Origin: Adiantum capillus-veneris
Lineage: Eukaryota; Streptophyta; Polypodiopsida; Polypodiales; Pteridaceae
NCBI GenBank assembly: GCA_014529385.2
Contig: CM043959.1
Coordinates: 6,762,966-6,826,965 of the forward strand
Direction of reading: 5' to 3'
Length of the DNA stretch: 64,000 nucleotides
Position 1 is the first letter of the stretch. The number at the start of each line of letters is the position of its first letter. The translations under genes were made by a program, and so were the position numbers. The notes under the pieces are model-generated. The model worked only from the letters and a program-made list of their open reading frames with translations, made no database searches and was not told the origin of the DNA. Below, piece after piece: positions 59,601-64,000 of this stretch.

Positions 59601-62300
59601 TATCGTCGCAATTGCCACTGTAGAGGCTTGAGGATGATGCGATAAATTTTGTGCCAGGGTGTCATGCCCATTGAACAGACCTCTCTACAAGGTTAGTGTG
59701 GTGCAACAGAAAGAGATTATGGGCCAGGTAGGGGAGCTTTTAGAGAAGGGAATGATTCAGCCTAGTTCTTCACCTTTCTGCTCCCCACTGCTTTTAGTGC
59801 AAAAGAAGGATGGCTCTTGGTGCATGTGTATTGATTACCATGCGTTGAACGAGAATACCATCAAGAACAAGTTTCCAATCCCAAGGATTGATGTTATTCT
59901 TGACTGTTTAGAGGGTGCTGCAATTTTCAAGTAGATAGACCTTAAGAGTGGGTACCATCAGATTTGTATAGGGCCAGAGAATGTGCACAAGACTACGTTT
60001 AGAATGACATTTGGTCTTTTTGAGTTCTTAGTGACTCCATTTGGTCTTACAAATGCTCCTGCCAAGTTCAATAGAATGATGGGCCGGATTTTCTGCTCAC
60101 ATCAGAAGTTTGTTGGCACATTCTTTGTTGACATGATAGTCTACTCAAAGAATGAAGAGGAGCATAGGTGTCACTTCACCATTGTGTTGGAAGAGCTATG
60201 TAGTCATATGTTACTTGTCAATCCTAAGAAAAGTGAATTGTTCTTGGAAGAGATCCACTTTCTTGGCCACATACTATCAAAGGATGGTATTTGAATGGAT
60301 CCGGCAAAGGTTGAAGCTATTAATACATGGCCAAACTTAAAGAGTGTGCATGATGTTTGAAGCTTCTTGGGATTGTGTTCATACTATAGAAAGTATATCA
60401 GGAATTTTGCAGAGATAGCTTCACCTCTTCACGCTTTACAAAATAAAGAGACCACTTTCAGATGAACCCAAAGAGAGATTTCAGCTTTCAGTCTCTTAAA
60501 GGAAAAGTTGACTTCAGATCCCGTGATTTTTTTACCAGACCTCAGAATATCATTGTGGTCTAGTGTGACACGTATGGCAATAGCATTGGAGCAGTGCTAA
60601 TGCAATATGGTCGGGTAGTAGCTTATGAGAACAGAATCCTGCAAGGGCCGAAAAAGACTATGCAAACCTATGAGAGATTTTTTGGCCGTCATTTATGCAC
60701 TCTCTAGCTAGAAGCACTATCTGTTAGGTGCTAATTTGGCTGTCCAAACAGATCATCAAACCTTGCAATACTTCTTGACACAGTCAAAACTATCTGAAAA
60801 ACATATGAATGGGCAAAAACTCTTTCTATGTTCTACTTCCAGATTATGCATGTGGAAGAAAAGAAGAATGTTGTGGCTGATGCGTTATCAAGGAAGCCAC
60901 AAATTTCAGCTGTGTCAGTTCCCTATCATCATGAACTTGATGACATGAAGGAACGATATGCTACAGATGAAAACTTTGCAAGGATTTTTGAACACTTGCA
61001 AGAGGGGCAACATCATGAGCACTACCTCCTCAAAGACAGTTTTATGATGATGCGTATGTAAAAAATCGTGGTATTGATGGAGTATAGTTAAAGTGGTAGA
61101 GACATTCTTTTACAAGCCTACCTTGAGGACATATGTAGATGCCTTTGTGCAAGCATGAGTGATTTGCCAAAAGGTCAAGTTTGACAGGCAAATGGCACTA
61201 GGGTTGTTATAGCCACTGCCAATTCTAGATAAGCCATAGGAAAGTATTGCTATGGATTTTATCTTTGATCTTCCAAGAACGCCAATAGGAAAATGATGGT
61301 ATATGGACCATTATTTGCAGGTTCAATAAGCATGCCCATTTTATCCCTGTCAGGAAGAATATAAAATCTGATCAGATGGCACAATTATTCATGTACAATG
61401 TGTTCAAGTACCATGGTATGCCTCAATCAATTGTCAGTGATCGTGATCCTCGCATAACAAGTTTATTTTGGAGAGGATTGTTTGAGAACATGGGCACTAC
61501 GCTCAAATTATTTTCTTTGTTTCATCCAAACTGATGGACATAAGAAGAGGCTAGTTCTACTGTCTTGGATCTAGTGAAATGTTATGTGTCAAATAATAAG
61601 GGCAAGTGGGAACAATATTTGCCTATGCTTGAGTATGCGTACAACAATATGATGCATTCGTCCATAGGCAAGGAAGCTTTTGAGATTGTTGAAGGTAACA
61701 AAGAGGTTCCTCCCATTTTGAATACAAAGGACAAGATCTTTGAGGCAGATTGATATGTTTAGAACATGGATGAAACGTATAAGAAAATCAAAGTTGCCTT
61801 GGAGAAGATTCAGGCAAAGCAGAAAAGGGCTGCTGATCGTCCCCGTCGTGAATTACTATTCTCACTTGGTGATTGGATACTTTTACAGCTTGAAAAGGCA
61901 AGGTTAAAGAAGATGAATGGCAAGGAAAGGTTATTTCCAAGGCTCAGCATGCGTTACTATGGGCCTTTTCAAGTGCTTGATAAGATCAACGATGTTGCTT
62001 ATAGGCTGAAATTAGAAGATTCATAATGCGTTTCATGTGAGTCTTCTAAGACCCTTTGTGGGTGATGTGCCAAAAGATATGCTAGATGAGGACCAACTAG
62101 AAGTTGAGGAACTTGATGAAATTTTGGTTCCTGAGCAGATTTTGGCACATAAGGAAAGGAAAGTTCGAACAGGTTGCAAGACGCTATATGGTGAGGTTCA
62201 AGAGCTATCCACCTATGGATTCAAAGTGGATGGAAGAGCATGAGCTATCAGAGTCACCAAATGTATTGCAGTTTTACCTTGAGGCCTTTGGGTTACAGCC
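59601..62300 (+). pseudogene. decayed chromovirus pol with chromodomain
   Basis: This continues the element begun at 47281. RT starts NRPLYKVS...QVGELLEKGMI and has CIDYHALNENTIKNKFPIPRID. The catalytic box reads FFVDMIVYS, with Met in place of the second Asp. Stops include TAG near 59933 and TGA at 60292-60294. RNase H and integrase pieces follow in shifting frames (VDHQTL-like VQTDHQTLQYFL near 60740; VADALSRKP near 60870; VSDRDP near 61435). HVSLLRPFVGD near 62033 is the usual end of integrase. Then VEELDEILVPEQIL and, one frame away, RYMVRFKSYPPMDSKWMEEHEL near 62160-62240 form a chromodomain, which marks the chromovirus branch. Confidence 0.85.
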
Positions 62301-62605
62301 TACGTATGCCCCAGCACAACGTGTGCAAAGGAGGGGTAATGATAGAGCTAGTACATCAAATATACATATGGATTCAATGTAATAGAAGTGTGAATTTATC
62401 TTCAAGTGTTAAACATATAACGTTCACTTCTATCATAGATGGAAATGAAAAAAGTATGAAGGTCTCATTAGGTCACTTGTATCTATGCATTATTATCTTC
62501 CTTGTGGATACATGAGATGCTAAAAGAGTGCTAACAACACAAGATCATCAATGGCATGTATTTATGGTATGCAATCTAGGACGTTTGCAATTTCAAGAGG
62601 GGGTA

Positions 62606-63943
62606 TGTCACGAGGACATGGAAACTGCTAATCTTAGTTGTTGGTTTCTTTTTGATGATTTTCGTTTAATCCTTGAGACCCTCTTTTTGAAGTTGCAAAT
62701 GGTTGAACATTGTATGACCAGTGTGAAACAGGAGTTTCACATGCAGACGGGAAGTTGGTTGGCACTGGAATTCTAGTAGTAAAAGGGTGTCTAGGCTCAG
62801 TTTAAAGTCATCTAGGTCCCCTTGGCGCACTTAAGAAGTTGGTGGATATTAGGAAACTAACTCAAATGAGGCACAATGCCAAGGTGGGGTCACCAAGAGA
62901 AAATCACCAGAGAATTGGGCTACATTGCATTTTTGAACATGATCCCAGTGGTGAAAGATGGCTAGATGACCAATGAGAGTACAATGGAAGCATCTCCTAG
63001 AATTTAAGAAACTGCTATTTTGGGCCATGAAATCTGTTAGCATCATTAGCTCCGGAATGACAAGAGGAACAGTTCATTACTGTGACGCTAAGTCAACCGA
63101 GCAACCGATTGAGATATTTTTAGACTAGAAGGTCCAAAGCGGAAAATTAATGCATGAGTGCCACTTGGCACATTTTTGGGCATTTTCCAACTTAAGAGAG
63201 AGAGAAGCATTAAAATAAAACGTGGGCTACATTTTCCAGCCATATGGTGGATTGTTGCAGGTACCAAAGCTGCAGTGTGCTTGCCTAGCCTCTATGTACA
63301 CTGGAGTGCAAGAACTGAAGCCTTGCACAACATTCATTGCTATCTCTCTCTCCCCTCAGTGCAGTTATGATGCCCCACAAGAGGTCTCTTCATTTGACCT
63401 ATGTACAATTGTGTGGATTCATGCGTGATTGCCGAGGTAAGATCCTCTTGCACAGGTACTGGATTAGCTAGTTGCTAATCCCCTGCAGGTACCTGTGAAT
63501 TCAAGGAGATTTCATGCAAGAAATCTCGTCCGATTCAAAAGGCAAGTATCCCTAGAAGCGCGGGAGCTTGAGGACTTGCTACAGATGCCACCGGCTCGCG
63601 AAACAAAGCCGAAGACAGGGAAATAGAGCCTGTTGTGTATTTTTGCAGGTTTAGGGTTTCGGCCCTAAACGGTTCCTAATACCCCTGGAGGTCCGGGGAT
63701 GTGAGGGGAATGATGTGCGGTGATTTGCTGCATTTTTAGGGCAAAAAACAGAGAATTCAGCGTACTGCAAATTCTTGCCAGGTTTTGTAAAGTGTCCGTA
63801 TGCATCGGAAAGTCACCTTTTGCATGGGGATATTGTCTGTAAAGCATCCTAGTATAGTTATGCTGCCAAAATTGGGCCATAACAGGTCATTTTCATCCCG
63901 GATTATGTAAGTCATCTCGTAAGAAATCACAAGTTTTATTCCC
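62606..63943. other. probable chromovirus 3' LTR start and unrecognised sequence
   Basis: A purine run 'caagaggggg' is followed by tatgtcacgaggacatgg, which fits a polypurine tract and LTR start at about 62606. The LTR's end and its partner are not visible in the window. The rest shows no gene that I recognise. Confidence 0.4.
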
Positions 63944-64000
63944 TCTTTGAATACAATAAAGAAATACCAAAAGGGGCGCCAGTCTTTGGGGCCAACAATG
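63944..64000 (-). repeat. LTR-end-like sequence at window edge
   Basis: On the minus strand the window's last bases read cattgttggccccaaagact, then ggcgccccttttggtattt. This resembles 31364-31410 and starts TGTTGG like an LTR. The partner lies outside the window. Confidence 0.35.

Noticed and set aside
63648-63672. Telomere-like tttagggtttcggccctaaa
   Set aside because: It is a single imperfect unit and no tandem TTTAGGG array is present.

Overview
The window reads as nuclear DNA of a land plant, most likely a fern or another seed-free vascular plant. The grounds are: spliceosomal introns, a plant-type BAG gene with an IQ motif, PPR motifs of the PLS style common in seed-free plants, plant copia, Tat/Athila-like and chromovirus LTR elements, a Penelope-like element, and long (CT)n/(GT)n/(GA)n tracts. 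No organellar or bacterial signature was seen. The species assignment is inference.

Layout. (1) 437-6862 and 18794-19490 are one decayed pentatricopeptide-repeat (PPR) array, built from frame-breaking 74-bp units inside a 1.8-2.2 kb higher-order repeat. (2) The array is split by an 11.9-kb DNA transposon at 6863-18793. It has 30-bp terminal inverted repeats and a GTCT target duplication. It carries a decayed DDE transposase (+), an FCP1-like phosphatase gene (-) inside an internal inverted-repeat segment, and a second multi-exon gene (-) with a RING-H2-like motif. Its introns and spacers are saturated with a GTACCAAA word. (3) 19500-21450 is microsatellite-rich spacer. (4) 21500-29840 is a decayed Penelope-like retroelement (-), split by a complete copia element at 23827-28961 (229-bp LTRs, ATGTC duplication). 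(5) 29840-32570 is non-coding repeats. (6) 32579-34446 is the only intact host gene, a two-exon BAG-family co-chaperone with an IQ motif and a heat-shock element just upstream. (7) 34447-36571 holds CT tracts and an LTR-like block. (8) 36572-45444 is a young LTR/gypsy element (-) with a 2437-codon open frame that continues past integrase into an extra region of about 840 residues. (9) 45445-47004 is the 3' part of a second copia copy. (10) 47281-62605 is a decayed chromovirus, interrupted by a short inverted-repeat element that was itself hit by a Tat-type gypsy element with 2.7-kb LTRs (48254-59530). (11) 62606-64000 is mostly unrecognised.

The window is therefore a nest of transposons around one host gene and a dead PPR locus. 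The points most worth follow-up are the large two-gene transposon with its GTACCAAA word, the gypsy polyprotein with its extra domain, and the mechanism that amplified the PPR fragments. All domain calls come from reading translated sequence by eye; no database search was run.
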